A DNA stretch of 64,000 nt from Ostrinia nubilalis (taxonomy: Eukaryota > Arthropoda > Insecta > Lepidoptera > Crambidae): positions 10,290,501-10,354,500 of the forward strand of contig NC_087090.1 of NCBI RefSeq assembly GCF_963855985.1. Direction: 5' to 3'. A program made the translations under genes and the position numbers. Positions within the stretch are counted from its first letter, which is position 1. Each line of letters opens with the position of its first letter. Of this stretch, positions 21,820 through 32,272 are shown piece by piece. The notes beneath the pieces are model-generated. The model was not told the DNA's origin, did no database searches, and was given only the letters and a program-made list of their open reading frames with translations.

Positions 21820-22625
21820 ATGAATATTATGGCACTTCGAATCAATATTCGCACATTAATTAACAAAGTCGTTCTAGCTGATTCAAGAATAACAAGTTTT
21901 AAATTATATTCTGATAAACCTGAAGAAACATCAGCTGAAGATGACAGTGAAAAAACTGTCGATCCATCTAAAGACAGAACTAAGATAATTCCAGTTGAAA
22001 TAAGTATGAAATATTTACAAAGTTCGGCATACAAGCAGACGTATGGTGACAAACCAGTTTGGACCCTTTATCGCCGAAATCACAAAGGTGGTTTTGCACC
22101 AAGGAAAACGCGAAAGTCTTGCGTTAGAAATGGAGTAATATCTACTGGTAACCCTTGCCCGATATGTCGCGATGAATACTTGGTTCTAGACCATAAAAAT
22201 ACTAAGTTACTGCAGCAGTTTATATCAGAATATACTGGACAGGTATGATACTTCAAAAGTAAAACTACTCAGGTGTATTTTAGCAATATCATATTTTTAT
22301 TTACTTACATTTTATACCATTCTTACAGAGTTTATAAATATCGAGAAAAAAAAATATTTATCCTTTTAATGAGAATGATAAATTATTACATAAATTGAAG
22401 AATAAGAGGGTGCAGTTTTATTCAGTCAACGACATTTCTGTATGTAATACTAAGCTTGCTATATTTCAGATTTTGGATGCTTTCAATACTGGATTATGTC
22501 AGAAGAAACATAAAGAACTGTTAGTTGCTATTGAAAGAGCCTGGGATCAAGGATACCTAACCTATGATGTACCATTCAGAGAATATGATTACTCTTTGTA
22601 CAACAAAAGTGGCGTGTCACAGTAG
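21820..22625 (+). CDS. mRpS18B: Mitochondrial small-subunit ribosomal protein bS18 family (S18B), two exons
   Basis: This is a component of the mitochondrial ribosome small subunit. Exon 1 is 21820-22242 (141 codons). The intron is 22243-22469 (GTATGA..TATTTCAG, phase 0). Exon 2 is 22470-22625 (51 codons and TAG), giving 192 residues. Family signatures are WTLYRRNHKGGF (81-92), PRKTRKSC (94-101), the GNPCPICRDEYLVL block (110-123) with metal-binding-type Cys101, Cys113 and Cys116, QQFISEYTG before the splice, and LTYDVPFREYDY near the end. The N-terminus is basic and hydrophobic, consistent with mitochondrial import. A second in-frame ATG at 21829 (MALRINIRTL) may be the real start. The gene is intact and probably functional; the splice sites are predicted by frame and homology. 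Confidence 0.92.
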
Positions 22626-22678
22626 GTAGCAACTAGTAATTATAGCAGTTTGTTAGCAGCAGCCAAAACTATTATAAC

Positions 22679-22684
22679 AATAAA
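22679..22684 (+). terminator. AATAAA polyadenylation signal of mRpS18B
   Basis: AATAAA lies 54 nt after the stop codon on the coding strand. It is the first such hexamer downstream, so the transcript probably ends near 22700. Confidence 0.7.
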
Positions 22685-22825
22685 GATTGATTACTAAAGT
22701 AATTATGATTTTTAAATCTAACTATATTATTATGTGCCTTTAACATTTGCCATGAAATACTATTATGTTACATTACAAAGTTATTTTTAGATATCTGCAT
22801 GTGAGACTAGTCCACAATAAAAGTA

Positions 22826-23254
22826 CTGATGCAACGAATACGAATATTCGTATTCGCCAAATAGTAGACATTTACCGAATATTTGTATTCGGTAAAATCA
22901 TAATTACGAATACTAATACCTGCTTTTTTTAAATTTTGTCACGCACATGTGTGTCTCCAAACACTATAGCCACAACGACACGACGGGAAAACCCTAGTCA
23001 GTAAGTAGCGAAACGTAAAGTAGTAAGTAATTTCTCATAGCAGGTTGATTGTGCAAGTATTATTTTGTTTTGTGATTACATAGTTACAAAGTAAAGTGAT
23101 ACAATAACAAAAAAAAGCCATTTGTAAATTTTAATTACTAAAACAATAAAAAGACTTATATTTATGAGTATTTTATGACTATGTAGCGATATTCGCATTC
23201 GCCGAATAGTAGATTCAATATTCGTATTCGTAAAAGTAGTATTTGTTGCATCAC
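22826..23254. mobile_element. hAT-like MITE with GAATATTCGTATTCG repeats
   Basis: The left end CTGATGCAACGAATAC pairs with GTATTTGTTGCATCA at the right. The subterminal region has clustered GAATATTCGTATTCGCC motifs, themselves palindromic (22850-22915 and 23190-23230). End sequence and structure fit a non-autonomous hAT element. The target duplication is not clear. Confidence 0.65.
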
Positions 23255-24302
23255 TATACAATGTGTCTGGGCATGTAGTGATCAAACTTTAAGGGCGTAA
23301 TCTATGGACAATTTTATCGATGATAATACTTCGGGGCTTGACCCATTTCTCGCAAAATTACAAGGATTTAACTTTTTAATTTTTAGTTTCCACCTCTTCG
23401 TTAAAAAAAAAGTAAAAGCGTGGGTAACTTAATATTAATAAGCAAATATTTTATATCATGCGATAGCCAATAAAATTATCTATTATTAGTAGAAGTGGAA
23501 AACAGACACAAGTTTCATACATTGTAAGGGAGTAAGAATGGATTTAATTAGAAAAAAAAACATAACATTTTTCACTTCTTTTTTTTCAGTTATTTTCCAA
23601 CACAAGAAAAACCAGGTCCATTTTTTGTTTTAGAAACCCCTAAGCCATTTTTAAAGAGCTATCCAATGTTACCCCACACGATGGAGTAGAAGATGAAAAA
23701 AAAGCATCCCCACTTTACATGTAGGGGACTACCTACCATAAAAAAACATTTTTTTCAAAATTTTATTCTATCGTTTTGTCGGCGTGATTAAATATGCATA
23801 CCTCCACAAAATATAGCTCCCTAGTGCCAATAGTTTCCAAGCAAAACCTCGGACAGACAGACAGACATACAGGGTGGAAACGATAAGTGTCACTGTGATC
23901 ACTTATCGTTTCCACCCTGTATAGATTTATTTTTCCTTAAGTGTAACTAATAAGTTTTCCTAAACCTTAGGAAAAGTAAGAAAAAAAAAGATTTTTTTCT
24001 TATTTTTCCTAATCTAGTCGTGGACTGTGTCCACCCCGTCCACTCTACGGTGCTGGCTTATCATTGAATTTCGGGACAGTATTCTCATACCATAACATCA
24101 GGAAGTTATCATAACTTTGTTTGGGAATATTTATTTTTATGCTAAACATAAACAATCTTGTATGAATAAATTATACATAATAATTATATTTAATACCAAA
24201 TAAAAATTAAAATAAAGTTAAACTAATATCACTGCTTCTACAATGCAAATTTAATAATTAGTACAATTTGATTTAGAAAAAAATTTATATCTAAGTAAAA
24301 CT
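23255..24302. other. AT-rich repeats, no gene
   Basis: The stretch contains a block (23640-23870) ending in GGACAGACAGACAGAC that I associate with widespread lepidopteran repeats, and a 54-bp palindrome at 23868. No open frame worth calling. Confidence 0.5.
23868..23921. repeat. 54-bp solo TIR pair (TACAGGGTGGAAACG)
   Basis: TACAGGGTGGAAACGATAAG and its perfect complement are separated by a short centre. The TA borders match the TACAGGGTG termini of elements at 12535 and 51078. It may be the smallest deletion form of such an element. Confidence 0.8.
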
Positions 24303-24505
24303 TCTGATTATTCGGCATGTGACGATGCACAGCATCTGGTGAGAGAGATGTGTCTACTTCCGGTGTAGTTTTTTACCATTTTATACCTTAAATGACGTCA
24401 CTTCCGCAATTATTTAATAGGAATTGATTTGACTTACTTCCTTTTGCCGCCATTTTAGTCACCTGGGGGCGAGCTTGCTCGGAGTTCTTCATAGCGTCTT
24501 TAACT
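24303..24505. repeat. Dispersed element copy A (partner 29985-30290)
   Basis: It carries GACGATGCACAGCATCTGGT, a TGACGTCA octamer and GGGGGCGAGCTTGCTCGGAG in order. The same blocks appear inverted at 29990-30028 and 30106-30290. Confidence 0.75.
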
Positions 24506-24609
24506 TCCAAACTAGCAACATCGTAAGCAGAAACTCTGCTCAGATTTTTACTGAAATAATTTATTTCTCAACGTTCTTATACTAAGTTTAAAATTAAAAA
24601 GTGCAATTG

Positions 24610-25270
24610 ACCGCGCGTGTGTGACCGCGAACGACATGTACGTGATGGTGGTTGGCGCCAAAGGGGACGAGTGTCTTCCGGACGACGAGCAGGTGGACCC
24701 AGAGCGTCGGATACCGGAGAAACTCGGACCCCGGCGAGATTCAAAACGGATGAAACGAGGTACGTGGGATTCTGATAGCTTTAACACTCTTTTCGATCAA
24801 ATGAGCATTCTCGCGAATCTCTTTATTGTATAAATAGATTGAATAACGTACCCACAACCATCTTATACAATTTTAACGGCGGCCCCGTCAACCCCAATCG
24901 CAAACATTACCAATCAAAATACGTTGTTAGCATCACCACAATCGAACGATAACTCTTTCTGGTACGAGTTTCTTAATAAATACCCATTTAAAAAGGCTCA
25001 TTGTGCTCATAAAATAAAGCACCTACAAATGCTTTACCACATCAACAAAGCACTTTAAACTACAACTATTAGTAGACTGGGTGGCCACCCCCAACACTGA
25101 GCCAGCTTACAGCTTGAATTATTAAATTCTAATGTTTTTTGCAAATCAAGAAGCTTAATAAGTATGACAAAATGTGCTAAGTGCATCGAACATGTATACT
25201 TCTATTTTGCAACAACATATAAATTTTATTGTAATGTGACATGCAATAAACGTTTTTGAATTTGAATTTG
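24610..25270 (+). other. CpG-rich frame and LINE-like 3' tail, unrecognised
   Basis: A 70-residue frame at 24621-24833 is rich in charged residues and CpG, unlike its surroundings. A later stretch, 24960-25060, reads as FWYEFLNKYPFKK..YHINKAL in one frame before a stop. The segment ends with AATAAACG and (GAATTT)n at 25245-25270, as many insect LINEs and SINEs do. I do not recognise a protein family. It may be one 5'-deleted retroelement or an old processed gene piece. Confidence 0.35.
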
Positions 25271-25564
25271 AACATGTCACGAACGTATCCTGGCTAAAAT
25301 TCCTAATAAGCATTGTGCGAGGAGCACCCTCCCAGTGCTGGATTTTTGTTCGGCAAAATCACCCTGTGCTCGTATTGGTGATATCTAAAAAATAATCCGA
25401 CCTTGGTTCTCTAGCCGGTCACTTCGAGCAAAATCAAAACATAATAATATCTTTATTTGCTTAGACTGATTAAATTAGTTCTTACAAATCGTCAAATACT
25501 GATAAAACAAAAAGCCAAGGATTCCAAATCAGTCCCTTCAGGTCCCCTTGACGACCAATAAGTC

Positions 25565-26140
25565 AAATGATACCTATCTTGGGCACTGGCAGGCGTCATC
25601 ATTCTGTGGAGGTCAACCTTTTACCTGACAATGGTTCCAGGGATGCGTCTGCCATTCACCTCCAAGCCGGTGCTTGCCCCTGCACCTGCAACGCCGTGCT
25701 TTATTCAGCGTCTTAACACTCTTGACTGTCTAGCGCTGACCAAATAAGAATAGCAAAGTCAAGTGACTTTCCACTCGGCAAATTCTACGGAGGCTGCCTT
25801 TGAGCGTATCTTAGGCAGTGGTAGGCGTCATCAGACTGCGGAGGTCAACCTGTTACCTGACAATGGTTCCAGGGATGCGTCTGCCATTCACCTCCAAGCC
25901 GGTGCTTGCCCCTGCACCTGCAACGCCGTGCTTTATTCAGCGTCTTAACACTCTTGACTGTCTAGCGCTGACCAAATAAGAATAGCAAAGTCAAGTGACT
26001 TTCCACTCAGCAAATTCTACGGAGGCTGCCTTTGAGCGTATCTTGGGCAGTGGCAGGCGTCATCAGACTGCGGAGGTCAACCTGTTACCTGACAATGGTT
26101 CCAGGGATGCGTCTGCCATTCACCTCCAAGCCGGTGCTGA
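25565..26140. repeat. 232-bp tandem array, about 2.5 units
   Basis: The GGCGTCATCA..GGAGGTCAACC block recurs at about 25590, 25824 and 26056, a period of 232 bp. Units 2 and 3 are almost identical; unit 1 is more diverged. Each unit opens a 60-residue frame that is a by-product of the repeat. The array stops at a poly-G run (26162). Confidence 0.85.
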
Positions 26141-26887
26141 TACAATCACAAACTACTTACGGGGGGGGGGGTTGCGTGCGTGCGGAGCGATTGTGTAAGG
26201 TTGTTCATGGATGGAAAATTAATACAATTGATCATCAATCATTTACCTAAATTCGAAATTTTGACCATTCCATGAAGACCGAAAAGTGACCAGTCGTATA
26301 AAAACGTTTCATGGATTTGCGTTTCACTATCGAAAAACATTGGCTAAAACTCATTTTTTATAACAAATAATAAATCAAATTCATGTTTAAATGCAGTTTA
26401 TGACATAATTTTTAAATTGTCACTATTAATATTTTTTACTGAATAACCTGTAAAAGTTAATTCTACAATTTCTGAAAAATCACCTAAAAGTAACCTTTTC
26501 ATTAGTGTAACCTAAAAGTAACCAATGCAGTTCAAAAGTAACCTAAAAGGTTACAAAAGTAACCTTCTGGCAACACTGCGGCTATCTGAATGCGTGATTC
26601 TCGATGTATCGGGGAATCCCCGAACATTGGGTGGGACGGCGCGGCAGAATGGAACGTTTGTGAATCGTTTAGTTTTGTAAGTCATCCTTTTCACTCTTGT
26701 CGAACGATAAATTTTCTATCTATCTCTCGCACGCTAGTGCGTCAGTAACGCCGCACGTAGTTAATGAATAAAATCAAAGATAAAGGGAGGACCAATGAAT
26801 GTGGCTGACAGCAATGACAGCGTAACGTGAACTATATGTACATCTCCTACTGCTAGATTGACAGATTTGCTTAGAACTTCTAAGTTA

Positions 26888-27050
26888 TAGTTCCAAAATA
26901 GTGAACTGTCCTATCGATGACATTGACAGTGGTGCGCCACCTTCAATACCGGATCGCTGGTTCTGATTTTTGCCATGTTGGAAACCATATAGTTGAAAGA
27001 TGGTAGCGCCCCCCTGTCATTGAGTTTGGTGGGACAGTTCAGCTTGGGTC
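26888..27050. mobile_element. MITE with GAACTGTCC ends, copy A
   Basis: GAACTGTCCTATCGATGACA at the left pairs imperfectly with TGTCATTGAG..GGGACAGTTC at the right. A second copy at 37278-37725 has the same internal GGATCGCTGGTTC block and is split by a SINE. Confidence 0.75.
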
Positions 27051-27263
27051 ATCTATAGAAGTGGCGCCCTCCAAATGAATATAGACAGAAATTGTCTCAT
27101 AGTTACGGTATAGGTACTTTTGTTTGTGTATGTAATATTGCGAGCAAGACAAGGTGGATTTATATTTGTCTGATGTGTCGTGACGTGACGCGTCAGAACT
27201 GTATCGGTTCCATACATAAGCCATCACAACACAACACGTTACGAACTAGTGTGAACGTTACCA

Positions 27264-27743
27264 TCCTACTAATATTATAAACGCGAAAGTTTGTATGGAT
27301 GATGGATGGATGTTTGTTACTCTTTCACGCAAAAATTACTGAATGGATTTTAATGAAACTTTACAATAATAAATTTCAATAAAAACGAGTGGTATATTGA
27401 TTCCGGCGCAAGCGTCCATTTGACACCAAATGAAAATTGTGTTATGAATGCTAAATACGAACAACAGAAGGAAATTATTGTTGCAAACAATGAAAAGGTG
27501 CCAGTTTTGTGTTCGGGCGATGCAAGAATTACGACAAAAACCGACGATTGCGAACATGAGATCGTGATAAAGGACATACTTTGCGTTCCAAGTTTGACTA
27601 CGAATCTGATATCTGTCAGTCTGTGGAAAGCTACTCTCTGCGTTTTATTAGGTATACATCAGAATAACACATAGGCTACAATTTATAAACATATTGTTCG
27701 AAATACTAATCCTGCGCAGACGAAGTCGCGGGCACCAGCTAGT
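27264..27743 (-). mobile_element. Lep1-like Helitron carrying a Copia fragment
   Basis: One end is CCTACTAATATTATAAACGC, followed by GAAAGTTTGTATGGAT; the other end is GAAGTCGCGGGCACCAGCTA. Both are shared with copies at 35331 and 12622. A Copia protease segment (27378-27622) sits between the two Helitron flanks. No Rep/helicase is present. Confidence 0.65.
27378..27674 (+). pseudogene. Copia-type retrotransposon protease fragment
   Basis: The frame reads EWYIDSGASVHLTPN, the hallmark of the Copia aspartic protease (DSG active site at about 27397-27405). IIVANN.., VLCSGDARI and IKDILCVPSLTTNLISVS follow, the stretch that normally precedes the GAG-pre-integrase domain. After ISVS the frame runs into Helitron sequence and stops. 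About 80 residues of a protein normally over 1,200 remain. There are no LTRs, and the fragment is uninterrupted by stops. Confidence 0.85.
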
Positions 27744-27890
27744 ACTAAATGTATGAAACCGATACCGTTCTGACGCGTCGTCACGTCACGACACATCAAA
27801 CAAATATAAAACCACCTTTACAAGTGTTGTTGTTTCAAGATCGCTTGAAAAATGCCATATAGATATAGATAGTACAGAGGGCGCGTCTAC

Positions 27891-29984
27891 ACCATATTCA
27901 CAATAAAACAAAATGTACCTACTAACTACCATGCATGAAACAAAACTAGATACTGGTCGGGTCATTTCTGCGCCCCTCCAGGGTCTGCGCCCTGTGCCTG
28001 GGCACCGCTGGCACCGCCCTAGTTACGGCACTGCGGACAATCAAAGCATAGCCTATACTCGAAACTAAGGGAGGAAGGGGCACAGAGCCCAGAGTCCAGA
28101 GCCCAGAGTTCAGAGCCTCTATTGGAACTGTCTCTCTAACTTTTCAACTTGAAAAACATCACCTCCTTTCGGTTCAGTCGGGTAAAAATAGCTCTGACAG
28201 CGCAAAATATTATCTCCCAGGTCGATTCAATCAAATTTATCTGACGATCTAGGTCGATTTACGGGGAAAACAACCTACTTAGTGGCATCTCCTGGGTTCA
28301 AATCCAAAGGTATATATTCCAAAAGTTCGGGAAACTGGATATCCAGAGACCCCACAGAGATTCACCAGCAGCCTTTGCAACGACTTCAACCAGGGTGGCT
28401 ATGGTGGTAAACTAGGCTAAATCTTTGCTGTCCCGTTTCTCACCACAGCAAAAGGTACCTGCTTAGCACCTCGAAGTGACCTTTCTGGCTTTTCTTAGCA
28501 GGGCTCGAGGCCGACCCTCAAAATACAGAATCTCCACCATGTTCTTACCACATGGTGACCTCCACGTCAGGATCAGGTAACATGTAATTTTTTAGTATGT
28601 TGAGTTGGGGGGGAAAAGGTATCGTTCCTGAAACATACCTGGCAAAAATCCACTTTAAAAACTTATAAAATAACCTGGCCTTGGTGGTTAAACTAATGGC
28701 CTAAGGAAAACAGTCGTAGCTATATACTTACCTCTTGAAGCTCGACAACAAGATTTATAAATTTGCTAGACTAAATCGTTTATCTACTCTTCTACTACCT
28801 TTATGCCCTGTGGGTCTAGACAAAATTCACTTTAAAATCACAAACCAGTCGAAGGATGGTCGATTAGCCTTCTTTTTTCTATATGAAGTTATAACGTATC
28901 CAATTTTCGATTCGATCAAAAAGTGCTACTTGTCTATGGGGGCTGGTATTACTAATCTAAAACTATATTAAAGATAACTTTAATTTTCTTACTAAGCATA
29001 AAAGCTTAACCAATTTCACTTCCTGATAAAGGCCTTAAACCCAACAGTAGGTATCTAAAATGTGACCTTTACGAGGCTTCTTGTAGACTAGCTTATGTAT
29101 ATTTTTCTCCTACCATCTACATCAGCTGCTGACATGACAAAACATAGTCTCACCTGAATAATTTCAAGATTAAGTTAATAAACCTTGACCTACGAGTAAG
29201 TTCGGCACTGTTACGACATCATACAAACAACTGGGAAAATGACAGCAAATCCCAAAAAACAACATATGTATGCCCTTGCTACGGTTGCGTAAGTTACTAG
29301 AATCAGGCGAGCAGAGGCGAACAGCGGAATATAATAACACATTATTTATTTATTTTTTCAACACCAAGTAATACTAGGAATATACATGGATAAAAACAGT
29401 ATAAAGGTTGTTGGATTTAAAACCTCTCCTGGTATTGTTGACTTCGTTGTGGCATCTTTAATTTGGGCTGATATTTAGCCATAGATGAATAATTATTGAC
29501 GAGATATTGGCGTAGGCAGAACAAAAATAACAATATTATAAGGCAGACACTTTTATTAACTGATCTACGACCGATACACCAAATAACATATTATTATTTA
29601 ATTAATAACTTTCAATCAACAGATCTAAAGCATGTTGGATACTCTTCAATAACATCGTACGCCTGTATTATAAACTTATGTTGATGACTCGCATGAATCT
29701 TGCTGCCATGCGGGCAAATTATATCAATATACACTCAATCTGCATTTTAATGAGGAAAGAATTTCTGAATTCAGTTCAGTAGCTTTCCAGTTTATTCATT
29801 TCAAACATACAAAAGTACAAACCTTCCTACTTTGTGATATTAGTGCTGCTCTCACTGGGCATTTAGAACAAAACATGTTAATACCCTGAAATTAATCATG
29901 TTCTAATCTAGTTCTGTTACAGAAACTCGAAAACTTTCATCACATAGCGCCATTGGTAAGTAGTCACCAGGAGCTAATAAACAA
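27891..29984. other. No recognised gene
   Basis: There is a short low-complexity run of CCAGAGCCCAGAG-type repeats at 28085-28120. A block at 28290-28580 is GC-richer than its surroundings and may be an old LINE, but I could not match a frame to a family. The rest is AT-rich and contains no convincing exon. Confidence 0.45.
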
Positions 29985-30024
29985 GTCTCTCACCAGATGC
30001 TGTGCATCGTCACATGCCGAATAA

Positions 30025-30337
30025 TAGTACAAGTTTTACAAAACAATAAAACTTGTATTATTGAGCAGAGACGATGCACAGCATCCCAAGAAGGCCTCCT
30101 GGTGAGCTCTCTATGAAGAACTCCGAGCAAGCTCGCCCCCAGGTGACTAAAATGGCGGCAAACGGAAGTAAGTCAAATCAATTCCTATTAAATAATTGCG
30201 GAAATGACGTCATTTAAGGTATAAAAATAATGGTAAAAAACTACACCGGAAGTAGACGCATATCTCTCACCAGATGCTGTGCATCGTCTCTGCTCAATAA
30301 TACAAGTTTTATTGTTTTGTAAAACTTGTACTATTAT
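30025..30337. mobile_element. 313-bp TIR element with TGACGTCA core, inserted in a related copy
   Basis: The first ~60 bp (AGTACAAGTTTTACAAAAC..) are mirrored by the last ~60 bp. Its interior matches 24303-24505 in inverted orientation, including the AATGACGTCATTT palindrome. Sequence just to the left (29985-30024) is a second fragment of the same family. Confidence 0.75.
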
Positions 30338-30911
30338 ATTAACTTTTTACAATAATAGCAGTAGGTACGTATATTTTGCTTATATAGGAGTAATGTAGTA
30401 TGAAAAAATTTAAAATTTTAATTTCTCCTAAAATAAAGCATAAAGTGACTGGCCCTTTTAGACATAACATAATTAATAAATAAACTATAATTTACACTAA
30501 TAAAGTATTCAAAAGCATCTTAAAAAAGTTTAGGACAAAATGACGTCGAAAATATACAGATTTGTACGGAATGACCCATATGTATAATGTATGATTAATT
30601 ATTAAATGAAAAAAAAGATACCTATTTTACGCATCAGAAAACACCCAAGTCGTCATTAGTCTAAGATCCCGCTATACAACGACCTTCACCGAGATGCTTA
30701 TTAATTTGATGAAACATATTTTATATTTAATTTAACATGTCAATAATTATATTGCTTAAGGGTTGCCTAATAAATTTCAGTCCAGGATATGATTAATTAA
30801 TCATTAAAAAAAGATTTTTTTTTTAAATATTTCATCGGTTTGACTATTAAACAAACTCCATACCAATCGAAAGTATGAAGCCCATAGAATAAATATGCAA
30901 ACGTTAGGTTG

Positions 30912-31012
30912 CCTATTCTTTTCCAGTCATAATTCGGAATAGAGCAACAATCACGAGCTGTCAAACGAAACCAAAAATGAGATGTCATTTCGACGGTCCC
31001 TACGTATAATAA
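30912..31012. repeat. MITE fragment, unoccupied paralogue of the palindrome-2 target
   Basis: Contains CGGAATAGAGCAACAATCAC, then AGATGTCATTTCGACGGTCC and CTACG. The same sequence, inverted, flanks the palindrome at 40904-43709, with the palindrome placed between GTCG and GACATCT. Confidence 0.7.
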
Positions 31013-31464
31013 CGTATCTGAAAACGGCCAATTTTACAGGAGAGCGGTTTGAAGGTTTAAACATGTGTAGCTCGCGTTCTATTTATCATACATTGATGAA
31101 ATTTGGTATAATAGTTTTATATGAGGTATATTTTATAAATCATGAAGAATTATCAAAAAATAATCACAATTAGTGTATTATTTGTCATTTACTCACTTAT
31201 ACAACGGAAAGTTTCTAATTACAAATGACGTAAGTGGTACTTACTGACTTTTACGTTGGATTAATAGATTTGTTTAAATCATTAACTGCCACATAAGTAA
31301 TTGTACATGGGAACAAAGTTCAGCTACTACTGACCGTAACTCTCATTCTAGGCCCATAGTCCTCCTCGACGAGGCTTAACAGCGTCCCGCCTCGTTTCCC
31401 AGATAGTTGCATATTGGAGGCACTTAAATACCTTAAGATTCTTCCTTATCTAAGGGGTCTTTTG

Positions 31465-31960
31465 TGAACGTCAGAATGGCGGGTGTATGGTCACAGAAAT
31501 GAATAATATAAATATGAATTTTTAATACCTGAGGTGTACCTTTATGTACCTTTAGTTATTAATTTTGTACTTCCCTAAAACGGGAACAATTTAAATTACA
31601 AAATGAGCCGCCAACCTGATATCAGGTTGGCGGGTGTATGCTGAAATTGGACGAAACAGGTAAGTTATGGTTTTCTTATATTTACCATTATTTAGTACCT
31701 CAAATGTACCTCACAAATATTTATTATAAACCAAATGCGACGAATAATTATCGAGAAAATCGATACGAAAAATTTGATGTCCACTATTTTTTTGATGACC
31801 ACCATTTCTTTTAACAAGTTAAAAAGTTGATACTGACAGATAATATAATACATACCGTAGTATTTTTAAGTGTGTTTTTATGGCACGCACAATAATTGTG
31901 CATTTTCCAATGCCATTAATTTGCTAAAATCAAAAAGTATTGATAGTAGCGCCGTAGTAC
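31465..31960 (+). mobile_element. ~490-bp element, copy 1 (inverted partner at 37849)
   Basis: Nearly every base from GAATGGCGGGTGTATG to AAGTATTGATAG recurs inverted at 37849-38335 with few differences. It contains a perfect 26-bp palindrome (CCGCCAACCTGAT and its complement, 31608-31633). No coding frame spans it. Confidence 0.85.
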
Positions 31961-32272
31961 TTTTTTTTTCTGTGGTAGCGCCCTGCTGTAAATGTCATAA
32001 GGTTGTCCAACGTGGCAACAATAGGGATGTTGACTGGGTAATGAAATCGAAATTAAATTAGTCCGTCAGACAGATAATAAAAATATTTTAGAAACATTTA
32101 TTTTTCATAATCTAATAATTACAGTATTATATTGAGTTGAAATGTCGCGTGACGTCACTTTTGAGTAAAAAAATCTACTCAAGCGTGACATAACGCGCCT
32201 TTTCAACTTGATGTAGGACTGTTATTATTTAATTATGAAAGAAAATAAAAAATATGAGTCTAATATTTTCTA

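Larger units (their letters stand above)
27060..27890. repeat. Fold-back element hosting a Lep1-like Helitron
   Basis: 27148-27215 (GATGTGTCGTGACGTGACGC..) is the inverse of 27748-27816. GTGGCGCCCTC near 27062 has a partner GAGGGCGCG near 27875. The Helitron occupies the loop. Confidence 0.7.

Noticed and set aside
25763..26198. Pair of similar small proteins in tandem
   Set aside because: Both are the same reading of the 232-bp tandem unit, with no independent sign of coding selection.
30797..31173. Two 63-codon frames around 30980
   Set aside because: They fall on a MITE fragment and AT-rich DNA with no homology or splice context.
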